Below, one piece after another: positions 34,962 through 45,503 of a stretch of DNA of 64,000 nucleotides. Positions within the stretch are counted from its first letter, which is position 1, and every line of letters starts with the position of its first letter. The notes under the pieces were generated by a model. That model was not told the origin of the DNA. It saw only the letters and a list, made by a program, of their open reading frames with translations, and searched no databases. Made by a program: the position numbers and the translations under genes. This stretch comes from Xenorhabdus eapokensis (GTDB lineage Bacteria; Pseudomonadota; Gammaproteobacteria; Enterobacterales; Enterobacteriaceae), in assembly GCF_001908105.1 (NCBI RefSeq), contig NZ_MKGQ01000009.1:1-64000 (forward strand), given 5' to 3'.

Positions 34962-37298
34962 ATGAAGCTGATTCGAGGACTTGCCCAATATTATGTAGAT
35001 TTGATGATGAAGCTGGGATTGGTACGTTTTTCTATATTACTTGCATCAGTTTTAGTTGTTCTTGCGATGGCAATGCAGATGGCGGTGACATTTGTCCTGC
35101 ATGGGGAAGTACAAAGTATTGATTTAATTCGTTCCATCTTTTTTGGTTTGTTGATTACCCCCTGGGCCGTTTATTTTCTCTCCATTGTCGTCGAACAGCT
35201 TGAAGAATCCCGCCAGAGTTTATCGAGTCTGGTCGCAAAACTGGAAGAAATGCGCCAGCGTGATGCGAAATTAAACCTGCAACTCAAAGAAAACATCGAC
35301 CAATTGAACCAAGAGATTAGCGACAGAGAGAAGGCGGAAAAAGCCCATTTGGTTTTGTTGGATAAACTCAAACTGGAAATGGAACAGCGTGAAAAAACCC
35401 AGATTGAGCTTGAGCAGCAATCGGTACTGCTGCGTTCGTTTCTGGATGCTTCCCCGGACTTAGTTTATTACCGTAATGAAGATAATGAATTTTCCGGTTG
35501 TAATCGGGCGATGGAATTGCTGACTGGCAAAAGCGAAAAACAGCTTATCGGCCTGACGCCGACAGATGTTTACGATAAAGAAATTGCCAGCAAGGTGATG
35601 GAAACCGATGAAAAAGTATTTCGCCACAATGTATCCCTGACCTATGAGCAATGGTTAGTTTACCCCGATGGACGCAAGGCCTGCTTTGAACTCAGGAAAG
35701 TGCCTTTTTATGATCGCGTTGGCAAGCGACATGGATTAATGGGATTTGGGCGCGATATAACGGAGCGTAAACGCTATCAGGACGCATTAGAAAACGCCAG
35801 CAGGGATAAGACCACTTTTATCTCTACGATTAGCCACGAGCTTCGTACGCCTTTAAATGGCATTGTGGGCTTGAGCCGAATTCTGATGGATACCGACTTA
35901 ACACCAGAACAACGTAAATACCTGGAAACAATCCATGTCAGCGCCATTACTTTGGGTAATATTTTTAATGATATTATAGAGTTAGATAAAATTGAGCGCC
36001 GCAAAATCCAACTTGATAACCAACCGATTGATTTCACGGGTTTCATGACAGATTTAGAAAATATTGCAGGTTTATTAGCGCAGCCGAAGGGGATTAAATT
36101 TGTTCTGGAGCCAGAGTTGCCATTACCCACAAAAGTGCTGACGGATGGAACCCGTTTGCGACAAATTTTGTGGAACCTGATTAGTAATGCCGTGAAATTT
36201 ACGCCAGAAGGTGAAATTAAAGTTCGTATCTGGTGTGAAGAAGAACGCCTATTCTTTGAAGTGACAGATTCCGGCATTGGGATTCCTGCTGACGAATGGG
36301 AAAAAATCTTTGCCATGTACTACCAGGTTAAAGACAGTGCTGGCGGGCGTCCTGCCACCGGAACCGGAATTGGCCTTGCGGTTTCGAAGCGTCTTGCCCT
36401 AAGCATGGGAGGGGACATTGTAGTGAACAGTACGTTAGGCAAAGGTTCTTGCTTTACCCTATCTGTCGTTGCCCCAGCTATTAATGAACACCCGGAAGGG
36501 AAGGCTGAACAAGATATTATGCCATTACCAGCATTGAATATCTTATTGGTAGAAGATATTGAATTGAACGTCATTGTAGCCCGTTCGGTACTGGAGAAAT
36601 TAGGGAACAGTGTGGATGTTGCCATGAATGGCCATGATGCACTGGCAATGTTTGATCCTGATGAATATGACTTAGTGTTACTGGATATCCAATTACCGGA
36701 TATGACGGGGTTGGATATTTCCCGCCAATTGCATCAACGTTACTCTTCTCAATCGTTGCCTCCTTTGATCGCGCTGACGGCTAATGTATTAAAAGATAAA
36801 AAAGAATACCTTGATGCGGGTATGAATGATGTGCTCAATAAGCCGTTATCTGTCAAGGCGTTGACTGCCGTGATTGAAAAGTATTGGGGTAAGGGAACTG
36901 ATTCTGACAACACCTTAGTTGAAGTTGACCTTGTGAATCAGGAGGAAGAGCGGCTGGATACGGAGATGCTTAACCAATATATCGAATTAGTTGGGCCAAA
37001 AATGATCACAGACAACCTGGTTATTTTTGAAACCATGATGCCAAATTACCTTGCCTTGCTGGATTCCAATATGACTGCCAGAGATCAAAAAGGCATTACG
37101 GAAGAGGCACATAAGATCAAAGGAGCGGCTGGTTCAGTAGGGTTACGCCATTTGCAGCAATTGGCTCAGCAGATTCAGTCACCGGATTTACCTGCGTGGT
37201 GGGATAATGTTCAGGAATGGGTGGATGAGTTAAAGTTGGAATGGAAGCAAGATATGGAAATATTAAGAAATTGGTTATCAAGCGTTACAAAAAAATAA
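34962..37298 (+). CDS. arcB: Aerobic respiration sensor histidine kinase ArcB
   Basis: A 778-residue tripartite kinase, the same length as E. coli ArcB. Two membrane helices (about 23-45 and 58-77), a coiled linker, a PAS domain (about 155-275), the H-box STISHELRTPLNGIVGLSR, the ATPase domain (VSNAVKF-like LISNAVKFTPEG, GTGIGLAV), a receiver domain (LLDIQLPDMTG) and a C-terminal phosphotransfer domain (AHKIKGAAGSVG). ArcB senses quinone redox state and phosphorylates ArcA. GGGAG precedes the ATG. Its stop codon overlaps the T-run of the opposite-strand ArcZ gene. Confidence 0.97.
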   Translation: MKLIRGLAQYYVDLMMKLGLVRFSILLASVLVVLAMAMQMAVTFVLHGEVQSIDLIRSIFFGLLITPWAVYFLSIVVEQLEESRQSLSSLVAKLEEMRQRDAKLNLQLKENIDQLNQEISDREKAEKAHLVLLDKLKLEMEQREKTQIELEQQSVLLRSFLDASPDLVYYRNEDNEFSGCNRAMELLTGKSEKQLIGLTPTDVYDKEIASKVMETDEKVFRHNVSLTYEQWLVYPDGRKACFELRKVPFYDRVGKRHGLMGFGRDITERKRYQDALENASRDKTTFISTISHELRTPLNGIVGLSRILMDTDLTPEQRKYLETIHVSAITLGNIFNDIIELDKIERRKIQLDNQPIDFTGFMTDLENIAGLLAQPKGIKFVLEPELPLPTKVLTDGTRLRQILWNLISNAVKFTPEGEIKVRIWCEEERLFFEVTDSGIGIPADEWEKIFAMYYQVKDSAGGRPATGTGIGLAVSKRLALSMGGDIVVNSTLGKGSCFTLSVVAPAINEHPEGKAEQDIMPLPALNILLVEDIELNVIVARSVLEKLGNSVDVAMNGHDALAMFDPDEYDLVLLDIQLPDMTGLDISRQLHQRYSSQSLPPLIALTANVLKDKKEYLDAGMNDVLNKPLSVKALTAVIEKYWGKGTDSDNTLVEVDLVNQEEERLDTEMLNQYIELVGPKMITDNLVIFETMMPNYLALLDSNMTARDQKGITEEAHKIKGAAGSVGLRHLQQLAQQIQSPDLPAWWDNVQEWVDELKLEWKQDMEILRNWLSSVTKK

Positions 37299-37415
37299 CC
37301 CCAACCGAAGTTGGGGTGCGCTAATACTGCGCCAACACCAGGGAAACTTGTTTACCCGCTTATCTAAGGTTTGTTTTCGATGCGAGTCATTAAAGAATTC
37401 TTTCACACAGAATAC
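37289..37415 (-). ncRNA. arcZ: Hfq-dependent small RNA ArcZ
   Basis: Encoded opposite arcB at its 3' end, the position of ArcZ (SraH/RyhA) in enterobacteria. Reading the minus strand, the conserved core TTTCCCTGGTGTTGGCGCAG is present, followed by TATTAGCGCA and a terminator made of CCCCAAC, loop TTCG, GTTGGGG and TTATTTTTTT. ArcZ activates rpoS and represses flhDC and other targets after RNase E cuts it to the 3' part. The 3' end (37289) is set by the T-run; the 5' end (about 37415) is estimated by matching the E. coli length and a possible -10 TATGTT at 37423-37428. ArcA-P represses arcZ in E. coli. Confidence 0.9.
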
Positions 37416-37534
37416 AAGTATCAACATAGCAAAGATAAGAATTTTTGTTACAAGATTCATTAAAATCTGTGATGAAGATTGGTGTTTAACCCTCTAAGGG
37501 GTTAAGCATTAATCTACTACAAATGGAGAGAAAT

Positions 37535-38188
37535 ATGAAATCTGTTGCCGTTATATTAAGTGGATGTGGTGTGTACGATGGAAGTGAAATTCACGAATCA
37601 GTTCTCACTATGCTCTCTTTAAGCCGTCTTGGCGCTGAAGTGTCTTTTTTTTCGCCAGATGAATTACAACATCATGTTATTAATCACCTTAACGGAGAAG
37701 AGAAGTCAGAAAGTCGCTGCATAATGGAAGAATCAGCTCGCCTGACACGTGGAAATATACAGCCTTTATCTAAAGTTAATATTGATGAGCTGGATGCGCT
37801 AATTATTCCTGGTGGTTTTGGTGCGGCCAAGAATTTATGTAATTTCGCATTCAAAGGATCAGATTGTGAAATAAATAAAGAATTGTTGAGTATAGTGCGA
37901 AATATGCATCAACAAGGTAAACCAATGGGATTCATGTGCATTGCCCCTGTTATGGTATCTAAAATATTAGGCAAACCGATAAAAGTAACCATCGGTAACG
38001 ATCCAGCAACGGTGACTCAAATAGAGAAAATGGGAGGGATACATGTGGCGTGCCCTGTTGATGATATTGTCATTGATTTTGAAAACAAAATTGTAACAAC
38101 ACCCGCTTATATGCTCGCAGAATCTTTGGCTCAGGCAGAAAAAGGAATTGATAAATTGGTTAGAAAAATATTGGAAATTATTGAGTAA
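37535..38188 (+). CDS. elbB: Glyoxalase ElbB (isoprenoid biosynthesis-associated, DJ-1/PfpI family)
   Basis: A 217-residue protein, same length as E. coli ElbB. It has the class-I amidotransferase/DJ-1 fold with the nucleophile region [14 protein letters not shown] (Cys in the elbow) and the glutamate site near [14 protein letters not shown]. coli ElbB shows low glyoxalase activity on glyoxal; the link to isoprenoid synthesis is historical. The ATG at 37535 has GGAGA upstream. It is followed by mtgA four bases later, a conserved pair. Confidence 0.94.
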   Translation: MKSVAVILSGCGVYDGSEIHESVLTMLSLSRLGAEVSFFSPDELQHHVINHLNGEEKSESRCIMEESARLTRGNIQPLSKVNIDELDALIIPGGFGAAKNLCNFAFKGSDCEINKELLSIVRNMHQQGKPMGFMCIAPVMVSKILGKPIKVTIGNDPATVTQIEKMGGIHVACPVDDIVIDFENKIVTTPAYMLAESLAQAEKGIDKLVRKILEIIE

Positions 38189-38192
38189 TCGG

Positions 38193-38945
38193 ATGAGAAA
38201 TTCTTTTTCAATATTGTGGCGCTGGCTGAAAAGAATTGTCGTGTCGATCACGGTTTTGTGGTTTGTTGCTGTAATCGCCTTTTCATTTTTGCCCGTGCCG
38301 TTTTCTATGATGATGATAGAGAGGCAAGTCTCTGCTTTAATGTCAATTAATTTATCTTATGTTTCTCGTTCTTCGTGGACGGATCAGAATCATATTTCAC
38401 CTTATATGGCGCTAGCTGTCATTGCAGCAGAAGATCAAAAATTCCCAAAACATTGGGGATTTGATTTTGAGGCTATCGAAACTGCTGTGGCATATAACAA
38501 AAAATATGAGAAGCGAATTCGAGGAGCATCGACAATTTCCCAGCAAACAACCAAAAATTTATTTCTCTGGGAAGGTCGTAGTTGGGTAAGAAAAGGATTA
38601 GAAGCGGGAATGACGGCCGCACTGGAATTACTCTGGTCAAAGAAACGTATTTTAACGGTCTATCTCAATATTGCTGAATTTGGCAACGGTATTTTTGGGG
38701 TTGAGGAAGCGGCTCAGCATTACTTTGGCAAGCCTGCCTGTCGATTGACAGCTACAGAATCGGCATTGCTTGCTGCTGTATTGCCAAACCCTCATCGTTA
38801 TAAAGTCAATGCGCCTTCCAGGTACATACTGCAACGTCAGCAATGGATTTTGCGGCAAATACAGTTAATGGGGGGTGTGAATTACTTAAAGCAAAATAAC
38901 TTGAAGTGGGAGTCGAGTACAGGATGTGAGAGCGGGCGGTATTGA
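38193..38945 (+). CDS. mtgA: Monofunctional biosynthetic peptidoglycan glycosyltransferase MtgA
   Basis: A 250-residue GT51 enzyme with one N-terminal membrane helix (residues 14-36). Motif 1 is [14 protein letters not shown] with catalytic Glu, motif 2 is [17 protein letters not shown], motif 3 is RKGLEAG, and motif 4 is [20 protein letters not shown]. It polymerises lipid II into glycan chains without a transpeptidase domain. The ATG at 38193 follows the elbB stop by four bases; upstream in-frame codons inside elbB are not used. Confidence 0.96.
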   Translation: MRNSFSILWRWLKRIVVSITVLWFVAVIAFSFLPVPFSMMMIERQVSALMSINLSYVSRSSWTDQNHISPYMALAVIAAEDQKFPKHWGFDFEAIETAVAYNKKYEKRIRGASTISQQTTKNLFLWEGRSWVRKGLEAGMTAALELLWSKKRILTVYLNIAEFGNGIFGVEEAAQHYFGKPACRLTATESALLAAVLPNPHRYKVNAPSRYILQRQQWILRQIQLMGGVNYLKQNNLKWESSTGCESGRY

Positions 38946-38969
38946 TTGATGCCGCCCTAATGATGATTT

Positions 38970-39545
38970 TTAGTTCAGATAAGTAAATGCGGTTGTGACA
39001 CGTTTTACGCCACTGGTTTCGCTGGCGATTTTCGCCGCCGCAGATCCCTCTTGTTGGGTGACGATGCCAAACAAAAAGACTTCACCATCTTCTGTCACTA
39101 CTTTGATGCTGGATGATTTCACGGCATCACTGGTTAAAATTTTGGAGCGCACTTTGGTTGTTAACCAAGCATCAGTGGAGGCCGTGCCTAGAGTAATGGG
39201 ATTGCCCTGACGGATCTCATTATATATCACGTCAGTGCCTCCTACTTTTGCAGCCATCTGTTTTGCCCGTTCGGCCAGAGCCATATTGGGGCTTTGCCCA
39301 GTTAAAAGAACCTTGCCTTGATATACAGTCACCGCCACGCGGGCTTGTGCCTTAATTTGTGGATCTTTGCTGATGGCATTGCTGACACGGGCTTCCAGCG
39401 TAGTGTCGTCAACTTGTTGCCCAATGGTTCGCGGATCGGAACCGGCTTTTGTGGCAATTGCAGCGGAACCTACGACAGCTGCACCAATACATCCTTGTAA
39501 CAACATGACACTGAAACATACCAATAATAGAGAAAATAACCGCAT
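38970..39545 (-). CDS. dolP: Outer-membrane lipoprotein DolP (YraP), two BON domains
   Basis: A 191-residue lipoprotein: lipobox LLQGC with the lipidated C19, then two BON domains (about 45-112 and 120-190). DolP binds anionic phospholipid and concentrates at the division site; it supports outer-membrane integrity and BamA. It is expressed from the sigma-E regulon in E. coli. It follows diaA by 11 bases in the yraN-diaA-dolP order. Confidence 0.95.
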   Translation of the reverse strand: MRLFSLLLVCFSVMLLQGCIGAAVVGSAAIATKAGSDPRTIGQQVDDTTLEARVSNAISKDPQIKAQARVAVTVYQGKVLLTGQSPNMALAERAKQMAAKVGGTDVIYNEIRQGNPITLGTASTDAWLTTKVRSKILTSDAVKSSSIKVVTEDGEVFLFGIVTQQEGSAAAKIASETSGVKRVTTAFTYLN

Positions 39546-39556
39546 GAATTGGCTCC

Positions 39557-40147
39557 TTATTCATCCTGATGAGGGAATAACGTGTTGTCGATTAAGTCGC
39601 ACAGACAGTTGATTGTCAACATATGAACTTCTTGGATCCTGACGCTGTGATGTGAGGGAATACGTATCTCAACATCCTGAGGACCGAGTAACCCCGCCAG
39701 TTCACCGCCATCGTAACCCGTCAGTGCAACGATCGTCATATCACGTGTAACAGCAGCTTCCACCGCTTTAATAATATCTCGACTGTTTCCATGTGTAGAA
39801 ATCGCAAGCAAGACGTCCCCCGCTTGTCCCAGGGCTCTGACTTGTTTAGCGTAGATTTCGTCAGGCTGTTTACTGTTAGCGATAGCGGTGATCACCACAT
39901 TATCAGTATTCAACGACAGGGCTGGCAGACTTGGTCGATCCGTTTCAAAACGATTGATCATGCTGGCAGTAAAACGTTGTGCCGTTGCGGCAGATCCACC
40001 ATTACCACAGCAAAGAATTTTGTTGCCGCTTAGCAGTGATTGCACCATCATCATCGCGGCGCGTGATATTGCGTCGGGTAATGCTTCTGCTGCTGCGATC
40101 TGAGTTTGAATACTTTCTGTAAAACAGACTTTAATTCTATCCAGCAC
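39557..40147 (-). CDS. diaA: DnaA initiator-associating protein DiaA
   Basis: A 196-residue SIS-domain protein related to sedoheptulose-7-phosphate isomerase GmhA ([35 protein letters not shown]). DiaA tetramers bind several DnaA molecules and help them assemble on oriC, making initiation timely. Length equals E. coli DiaA (196). Neighbours yraN and dolP confirm the assignment over GmhA. Confidence 0.95.
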   Translation of the reverse strand: MLDRIKVCFTESIQTQIAAAEALPDAISRAAMMMVQSLLSGNKILCCGNGGSAATAQRFTASMINRFETDRPSLPALSLNTDNVVITAIANSKQPDEIYAKQVRALGQAGDVLLAISTHGNSRDIIKAVEAAVTRDMTIVALTGYDGGELAGLLGPQDVEIRIPSHHSVRIQEVHMLTINCLCDLIDNTLFPHQDE

Positions 40148-40198
40148 GTTATGACCTATGTATATTGGAATTATTTACTTAGCGATAAAATTGAGAAC

Positions 40199-40582
40199 CT
40201 ATTGAAATAGGTTCTCATTCAGGGTGAAGGCATTTTTCAGCCATTCAAATTTCTGTCCTGTTATTGCACAAACATCGAAGCGGCATGATGCCGTTTCCAG
40301 ACATTCATTGCGTCGGGACAGCCAGACAGCAGCTGTATACAAGAGCTTCCTGCGCTTACTTTGAGTAATTGTAGCAATGGCGCCACCATATTGCGCATTT
40401 CGGCGGAAACGAACTTCAACGAATACCCATGTATGCCTGTCACGCATAATCAGATCGATTTCCCCGCCCCGAATTTTTACATTCTCAGCAACAAAAACAA
40501 GCCCTTGTTTTTGCAAGAACAGTTTAGACTGATGTTCATAATGGCGTCCCAGTGCGTAGCGATTGCCTGTTGGTTTTTTCAT
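40199..40582 (-). CDS. yraN: UPF0102 family protein YraN (endonuclease-like fold)
   Basis: A 127-residue protein with the restriction-endonuclease-like pattern of UPF0102: Glu in [22 protein letters not shown], and FVEVRFR, which match the E-x(n)-D-x(n)-ExK-type site (here ExR). Function is not known; Holliday-junction-resolvase-like activity has been suggested for the family. It overlaps the lpoA stop by four bases, so translation is coupled to lpoA, the usual arrangement. Confidence 0.92.
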   Translation of the reverse strand: MKKPTGNRYALGRHYEHQSKLFLQKQGLVFVAENVKIRGGEIDLIMRDRHTWVFVEVRFRRNAQYGGAIATITQSKRRKLLYTAAVWLSRRNECLETASCRFDVCAITGQKFEWLKNAFTLNENLFQ

Positions 40583-42399
40583 TCTGAAATGGCCACGATC
40601 CCTTCCGTGCTATTGGTATTTTCGGTGTTATTGGCATTTTCAAGGATTATGCGCCCATTATTGAATTGCATCCAAGGCAACTGACGCAAGATAGTACAGT
40701 TATCCATCACGGATAGTTCCCCCGAAGCACCGCTCAAATGAAAGCCCATTTCTTGCTGCATTTGCGTAAATTGATTGGTCAGTGACCACGCATCAATGCC
40801 CATTGCATAGAGACGCATCAGCGAATAATCATTGGTGAATTTTTTGGCTGCTTGCTGTATTAACGGCACATTTATGCCTGTCAGCAATGGAATGTCGCTA
40901 AACTGCATGCCATCCATTTCCAGGCGGAAATCAGCGCCTGAACCAGCTTTATTACTGCGTGAGCTGGCATACAGTGCTGGCTTTTTACGGGAGCTGATTG
41001 CCATATCGATCATTGGCTTGATCATTGTCAGTTCATTTGCTGTTGCGACAATATAAACGGCATCGATGGGAGCCATTGCTGGGGTTGTGGAAATAACCGG
41101 CGTACCCGACAAACGAATGCCAATACCACGATTCATGGATTGCCTCATTTCATCCAGCGTACCAAAAGATTGTTGCAATACCGTCTGACCACCCAGCTTT
41201 TGCCACTCTTGTGCAAAGGCTTTTGCAACTCGGCTGCCTAATTCGGTGCGAGGTATCAACACTAAGGGGTTGCGCTTTTGCTGTTGCCAGATATGCATGG
41301 CGGCATTTTTCGCCTCATCTTCAGGAGAGAGTGAGAAATAACAGATATTCGGCCGACTTTGTGGCATATCGAGTTCATTGAGCGCCAGAATATTTAGTGG
41401 AGTTTCAATTTGAGCTAGTTGTTCCACATTGGGTTTCAGTAAAGGTCCAACCACCAGAGTGACACCATCTTGTTTAGCCTGTTCCAGTAGCTCGGTAAGG
41501 GGTTGGCTGTTGGTGTCATAGACTTTTATAGTCTGATCATTGACAGGAGCATCATTAATTGTAGAAGAGGCTGTGGTTGTCGGAGATGTTGTCTCTGGGG
41601 ATGCTGTATCTGTGATCGCACCTATTTCCGGTTCAGTTGTGGCAGTACCAGTATTCCCTGAGTTTGCAGTGCTGGCATTCTCAGGGTTGGCAGAGGACTC
41701 GGCGTTAACAGCACCGTTTGGATCGATGTCGTTTGCTGGCAATAATGATTTTGGCGACGATGATTCTGGCAATGACGGTTTTGGTAATGATGGCTTTGGT
41801 AATCCTTTTTGGGCATCAAGGAAGCCTTGGCGAATAGCGTCACCAAATATTTTAGCCGGACCGCTCAAAGGCAGAAATAATCCAATGGTGGCATGGCTGC
41901 CGCTGGCTCCCTGTAACATTTGTTGCAGGACAGTAGGTAAACTGTGTGCCGCCGGGTTGTTTGGATAACGGGTTTGCCAATCATGAATAGCGAGGCGCAG
42001 TTTATCAAGATCCTGTTTATTGGTCTGATAGGTATTGAGTAAATCAAGCCAGCCCTGCAACGTATATTCATTGGCATTAATCACCAATTCGCTCATTTGC
42101 TGTGGGGAGAGTTGCGTCAGTAATTGCCAGGTCTCATCGAGATTTTTCTGGCGGGCAGCTTCATCTGGGGCGTAGGAAGCCAATGCGATATAAGCACGGA
42201 TCACATCCAACGATGGCTGATTATGTGCTGCGTCAATAATGGCCTGATAGCGGTTAATCTCTGCGCTGATCTTATCCTGAGGCTTAGAAGTTGGTTGCCC
42301 TTGCTGTTCGGGCATGGTACACCCTGCAATAATCATAGTTGACAGCAGCGCTGTATAGATTAAACCAGTTTTTAAACGCACAAAAATTGAGGGAAGCAT
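40579..42399 (-). CDS. lpoA: Penicillin-binding protein activator LpoA
   Basis: A 606-residue outer-membrane lipoprotein: lipobox MIIAGC with C27, an N-terminal TPR-like domain, a disordered linker, and a C-terminal domain like a periplasmic substrate-binding protein. LpoA spans the periplasm to activate PBP1A. The linker is a low-complexity stretch of about 100 residues rich in Pro, Ser, Thr and Asn, with [18 protein letters not shown] from short DNA repeats (about 41747-41812). The start at 42399 gives a correct lipoprotein signal; upstream codons would overlap the divergent rsmI gene. Confidence 0.94.
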   Translation of the reverse strand: MLPSIFVRLKTGLIYTALLSTMIIAGCTMPEQQGQPTSKPQDKISAEINRYQAIIDAAHNQPSLDVIRAYIALASYAPDEAARQKNLDETWQLLTQLSPQQMSELVINANEYTLQGWLDLLNTYQTNKQDLDKLRLAIHDWQTRYPNNPAAHSLPTVLQQMLQGASGSHATIGLFLPLSGPAKIFGDAIRQGFLDAQKGLPKPSLPKPSLPESSSPKSLLPANDIDPNGAVNAESSANPENASTANSGNTGTATTEPEIGAITDTASPETTSPTTTASSTINDAPVNDQTIKVYDTNSQPLTELLEQAKQDGVTLVVGPLLKPNVEQLAQIETPLNILALNELDMPQSRPNICYFSLSPEDEAKNAAMHIWQQQKRNPLVLIPRTELGSRVAKAFAQEWQKLGGQTVLQQSFGTLDEMRQSMNRGIGIRLSGTPVISTTPAMAPIDAVYIVATANELTMIKPMIDMAISSRKKPALYASSRSNKAGSGADFRLEMDGMQFSDIPLLTGINVPLIQQAAKKFTNDYSLMRLYAMGIDAWSLTNQFTQMQQEMGFHLSGASGELSVMDNCTILRQLPWMQFNNGRIILENANNTENTNSTEGIVAISE

Positions 42400-42462
42400 A
42401 CTGTATCCAGTGATGTTTTTTTCAAAGATGCTCAATTTTAAATCGGTCATTCGGATGAAACA

Positions 42463-43353
42463 ATGAATCAAACCAATCGAGCAGTGGTTACGACATCCAC
42501 GCTATATGTTGTGCCAACCCCTATTGGAAATCTGGGGGATATTACTCAGCGTGCTCTTGAAGTTCTTAAACATGTCGATCTGATTGCAGCCGAAGATACG
42601 CGACACACTGGCTTGTTGCTTCAACATTTTGCCATTAATGCGCGCATGTTCGCACTTCACGATCATAATGAACAGCAAAAAGCAGATCAATTGCTTACGA
42701 AACTCGAACAAGGAGCGAGCATCGCCTTGGTATCTGATGCTGGTACGCCGTTGATTAACGATCCGGGCTATCATCTGGTTCGCCGTTGCCGTGAAGCCGG
42801 TATCAATGTGGTTCCACTACCTGGCCCTTGTGCGGCAATTACAGCACTGTCTGCTGCTGGCTTGCCTTCAGATCGTTTTTGCTATGAAGGTTTCTTGCCT
42901 GCGAAAAGTAAAGGACGTCAGGATACCCTGCGTGAGTTAGCACAAGAGCCGCGTACGCTGATTTTCTACGAATCGACACACCGTCTGTTGGACAGTTTAG
43001 AAGATATTGTGAAAGTCTGGGGTGCAGATCGCTATATCGTGTTGGCACGGGAATTAACCAAAACGTGGGAATCGATTCAAGGAATGCCCGCCGGTGAACT
43101 TCTGGCATGGGTTAAGGAAGATGAAACTCGTCGCCGCGGAGAAATGGTTCTGATTGTGGAAGGGTATCATAAGCCTGCCGAAGATAGCTTGCCACAGGAA
43201 GCCTTACGGACATTGGCACTGCTGCAAAAAGAGCTGCCATTGAAAAAGGCGGCAGCCTTGGCGGCAGAGATCCACGGTGTGAAGAAAAATGCCTTGTATC
43301 GTTATGCACTTGATCAAAACACGACGTCGGGACAAATCGAAGAAGACGCGTGA
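42463..43353 (+). CDS. rsmI: 16S rRNA (cytidine1402-2'-O)-methyltransferase RsmI
   Basis: A 296-residue SAM methyltransferase of the tetrapyrrole-methylase fold: [53 protein letters not shown] and [15 protein letters not shown]. It adds the 2'-O methyl to C1402 in the P-site of 16S rRNA. Divergent from lpoA with a short 63-base promoter gap, and followed by rnpB, as in E. coli. Confidence 0.96.
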   Translation: MNQTNRAVVTTSTLYVVPTPIGNLGDITQRALEVLKHVDLIAAEDTRHTGLLLQHFAINARMFALHDHNEQQKADQLLTKLEQGASIALVSDAGTPLINDPGYHLVRRCREAGINVVPLPGPCAAITALSAAGLPSDRFCYEGFLPAKSKGRQDTLRELAQEPRTLIFYESTHRLLDSLEDIVKVWGADRYIVLARELTKTWESIQGMPAGELLAWVKEDETRRRGEMVLIVEGYHKPAEDSLPQEALRTLALLQKELPLKKAAALAAEIHGVKKNALYRYALDQNTTSGQIEEDA

Positions 43354-43382
43354 AAACCCTATACATTGGATAGTAAACCTCT

Positions 43383-43388
43383 TATAAT
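43383..43388 (+). promoter_or_regulatory. -10 element of rnpB
   Basis: A perfect TATAAT lies nine bases before the RNA 5' end, with a weak -35 (ATACAT) 16 bases upstream. It sits in the 43 bases between rsmI and rnpB, so rnpB has its own promoter. Confidence 0.7.
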
Positions 43389-43396
43389 CCGCGCCG

Positions 43397-43782
<386 letters not shown>

Positions 43783-43787
43783 ATTCG

Positions 43788-43820
43788 GCCCTATAGAGCA
43801 GATGCTTTATAGGGCTTTTT
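43788..43820 (+). terminator. Intrinsic terminator of rnpB
   Basis: GCCCTATAGAGC and GCTTTATAGGGC pair around AGAT, followed by TTTTTCTTT. It lies right after the mature 3' end. Confidence 0.9.
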
Positions 43821-43891
43821 CTTTATCTGGACGTTGAAATGTTAGCCAGTTAATCTGGTGGCTATATTCAAAATTCCTGATTGAGAAAAAT

Positions 43892-44788
43892 ATGGGCAAA
43901 GAGCGCGCGCTTACCTTGGAATCCCTGCGGGTAATGGATGCGATAGATCGACGGGGAAGTTTTGCTGCGGCAGCAGATGAGTTGGGTCGGGTTCCTTCTG
44001 CGCTGAGTTATACCATGCAGAAATTGGAAGAGGAATTGGACGTTGTACTGTTTGATCGCTCTGGTCATCGCACAAAATTTACTAATGTTGGCCGGATGCT
44101 ATTGGAGCGAGGGCGGTTACTGCTTGAAGCTGCGGATAAATTGACCGCAGATGCAGAAGCACTCGCCCGTGGTTGGGAAACACACCTGACTATTGTGTGT
44201 GAAGCGCTGTTCCCAATGACATCGCTGTTTCCCCTCGTGGATAAATTGGCGGCGAAATCGAATACACAACTCTCGTTAATGACGGAAGTATTGGCAGGTG
44301 CCTGGGAGCGTCTGGAAACAGGATATGCTGATATTGTGATTGCACCTGATCTTCATTTCAGGCCGTCAGCAGAAGTGAATTCACGGACCCTTTATTCGAT
44401 TAACAATGTCTATGTTGCCAGTGCAGATCACCCTATTCATCACGAACCCGAACCCTTGTCTGATGCTACATGGGTGAAATATCGTGGAATAGCTGTTGCT
44501 GATACGGCAAGGGAACGTCCGGTGTTGACGGTTAAGTTATTGGATAAACAACCGCGCCTGACGGTGAGTTCACTGGAAAATAAACGTCAGGCGCTTTTGG
44601 CAGGACTGGGAGTGGCAACTATGCCATACCCTATGGTGGAACAAGATATTGCCGAAGGTCGTTTGCGGGTGATTGGTTCGGAATACAGCCATGAAACCAA
44701 CATTATCATGGCATGGCGGCGTGATAGTATGGGAGAAGCGAAGTCTTGGTGCTTGCGTGAAATCCCTAAATTATTTGCTAAACAATGA
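43892..44788 (+). CDS. yhaJ: LysR-family transcriptional regulator YhaJ
   Basis: A 298-residue LysR regulator. The N-terminal helix-turn-helix (AIDRRGSFAAAADELGRVPS) and the long helix are almost identical to E. coli YhaJ, and the C-terminal effector domain keeps KYRGIAVADTARERPVLTV. In E. coli YhaJ controls the quinol/aromatic-responsive yqjF and yhaK genes and type III secretion in pathogens. Here yqjF is the next gene, convergent, which keeps regulator and likely target close. The ligand is not evident from sequence. Confidence 0.93.
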   Translation: MGKERALTLESLRVMDAIDRRGSFAAAADELGRVPSALSYTMQKLEEELDVVLFDRSGHRTKFTNVGRMLLERGRLLLEAADKLTADAEALARGWETHLTIVCEALFPMTSLFPLVDKLAAKSNTQLSLMTEVLAGAWERLETGYADIVIAPDLHFRPSAEVNSRTLYSINNVYVASADHPIHHEPEPLSDATWVKYRGIAVADTARERPVLTVKLLDKQPRLTVSSLENKRQALLAGLGVATMPYPMVEQDIAEGRLRVIGSEYSHETNIIMAWRRDSMGEAKSWCLREIPKLFAKQ

Positions 44789-44854
44789 CATGCGTGAAAA
44801 ACAATTAAGGTGCATGCTGCCAAGATAATAAAGCGAATGTAGCGAATATTAAAA

Positions 44855-44884
44855 GCCCCTTGCTGCAAATACACAGCCAGGGGC
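44855..44884 (-). terminator. Terminator between convergent yhaJ and yqjF
   Basis: GCCCCT-GCTG (44855-44865) pairs with CAGC-AGGGGC (44874-44884), one mismatch. On the minus strand the stem is followed by TTTTAAT, fitting a terminator for yqjF. Confidence 0.65.
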
Positions 44885-44916
44885 GATAAAAAGGGCAATG
44901 ATCTGTTTTTCTTCGA

Positions 44917-45312
44917 TTACCAACTTTTCTTCATTACATGGTCAATACTGAATCTTCCTGGTCCCATCATCGCCAGTAACAGGTAGCCTGCGCTGATGGA
45001 GAAGTTTTTCAGAAACATGGTCATGTTCAGGTCATTTGAAAAATCGCTATGGAACAGGATCGCGGTCAGGATACAAAAAATAAATGTAAACACAGCCGTG
45101 GTGCGGGTCAATAAGCCAAACATCACAGCAAGTCCGCCCCCTAGTTCAAGCAAGATAGTCAGTGGTAAGAGAATACCCGGCACTTTCATGGCTTCCATAA
45201 ATTCCTGCGTTCCAGCATAGGCATTACCTAATTTTCCATATCCTGCGATAATGAAAAGAACGGATATTAAAATACGGGCAACTAATAGGCTACTATCTTC
45301 AAATTTTTTCAT
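44917..45312 (-). CDS. yqjF: DoxX-family inner-membrane protein YqjF
   Basis: A 131-residue, four-helix DoxX-type membrane protein (LVARILISVLFIIAGYGKLG, LPLTILLELGGGLAVMFGLL). It aligns along its whole length with E. coli YqjF (130). Function is not established; E. coli yqjF responds to degradation products of nitro-aromatics through YhaJ. It stands downstream of the yqjDEK group, separated by 190 bases, so it may have its own promoter. Confidence 0.93.
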   Translation of the reverse strand: MKKFEDSSLLVARILISVLFIIAGYGKLGNAYAGTQEFMEAMKVPGILLPLTILLELGGGLAVMFGLLTRTTAVFTFIFCILTAILFHSDFSNDLNMTMFLKNFSISAGYLLLAMMGPGRFSIDHVMKKSW

Positions 45313-45503
45313 TATTATCTCCCAAAATACCGCCGGTCGCGATAAATAAGTCTCTGCTTAGATTTCAGTGTCCAAAAAGTGGACTGAATAGCACAATTTG
45401 TTAATCATTATCTGATGGGAAGTATTCTAAAGAGGGAGGTTATTGGTTGATAGTAAGGAATATTAACTATTTCATGCAGTTTTTTTGAAGAAGTTCGTTG
45501 ATG

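Noticed and set aside
37278..37460. A 60-codon open frame on the minus strand with a hydrophobic start, looking like a small toxin
   Set aside because: It coincides with the ArcZ gene; its ATG lies upstream of the likely RNA start and the frame runs through the conserved sRNA core and terminator.
41540..41968. 142-codon plus-strand frame with GNDGFGND repeats opposite lpoA
   Set aside because: The repeats are the complement of the LpoA linker repeat; LpoA is the real gene.
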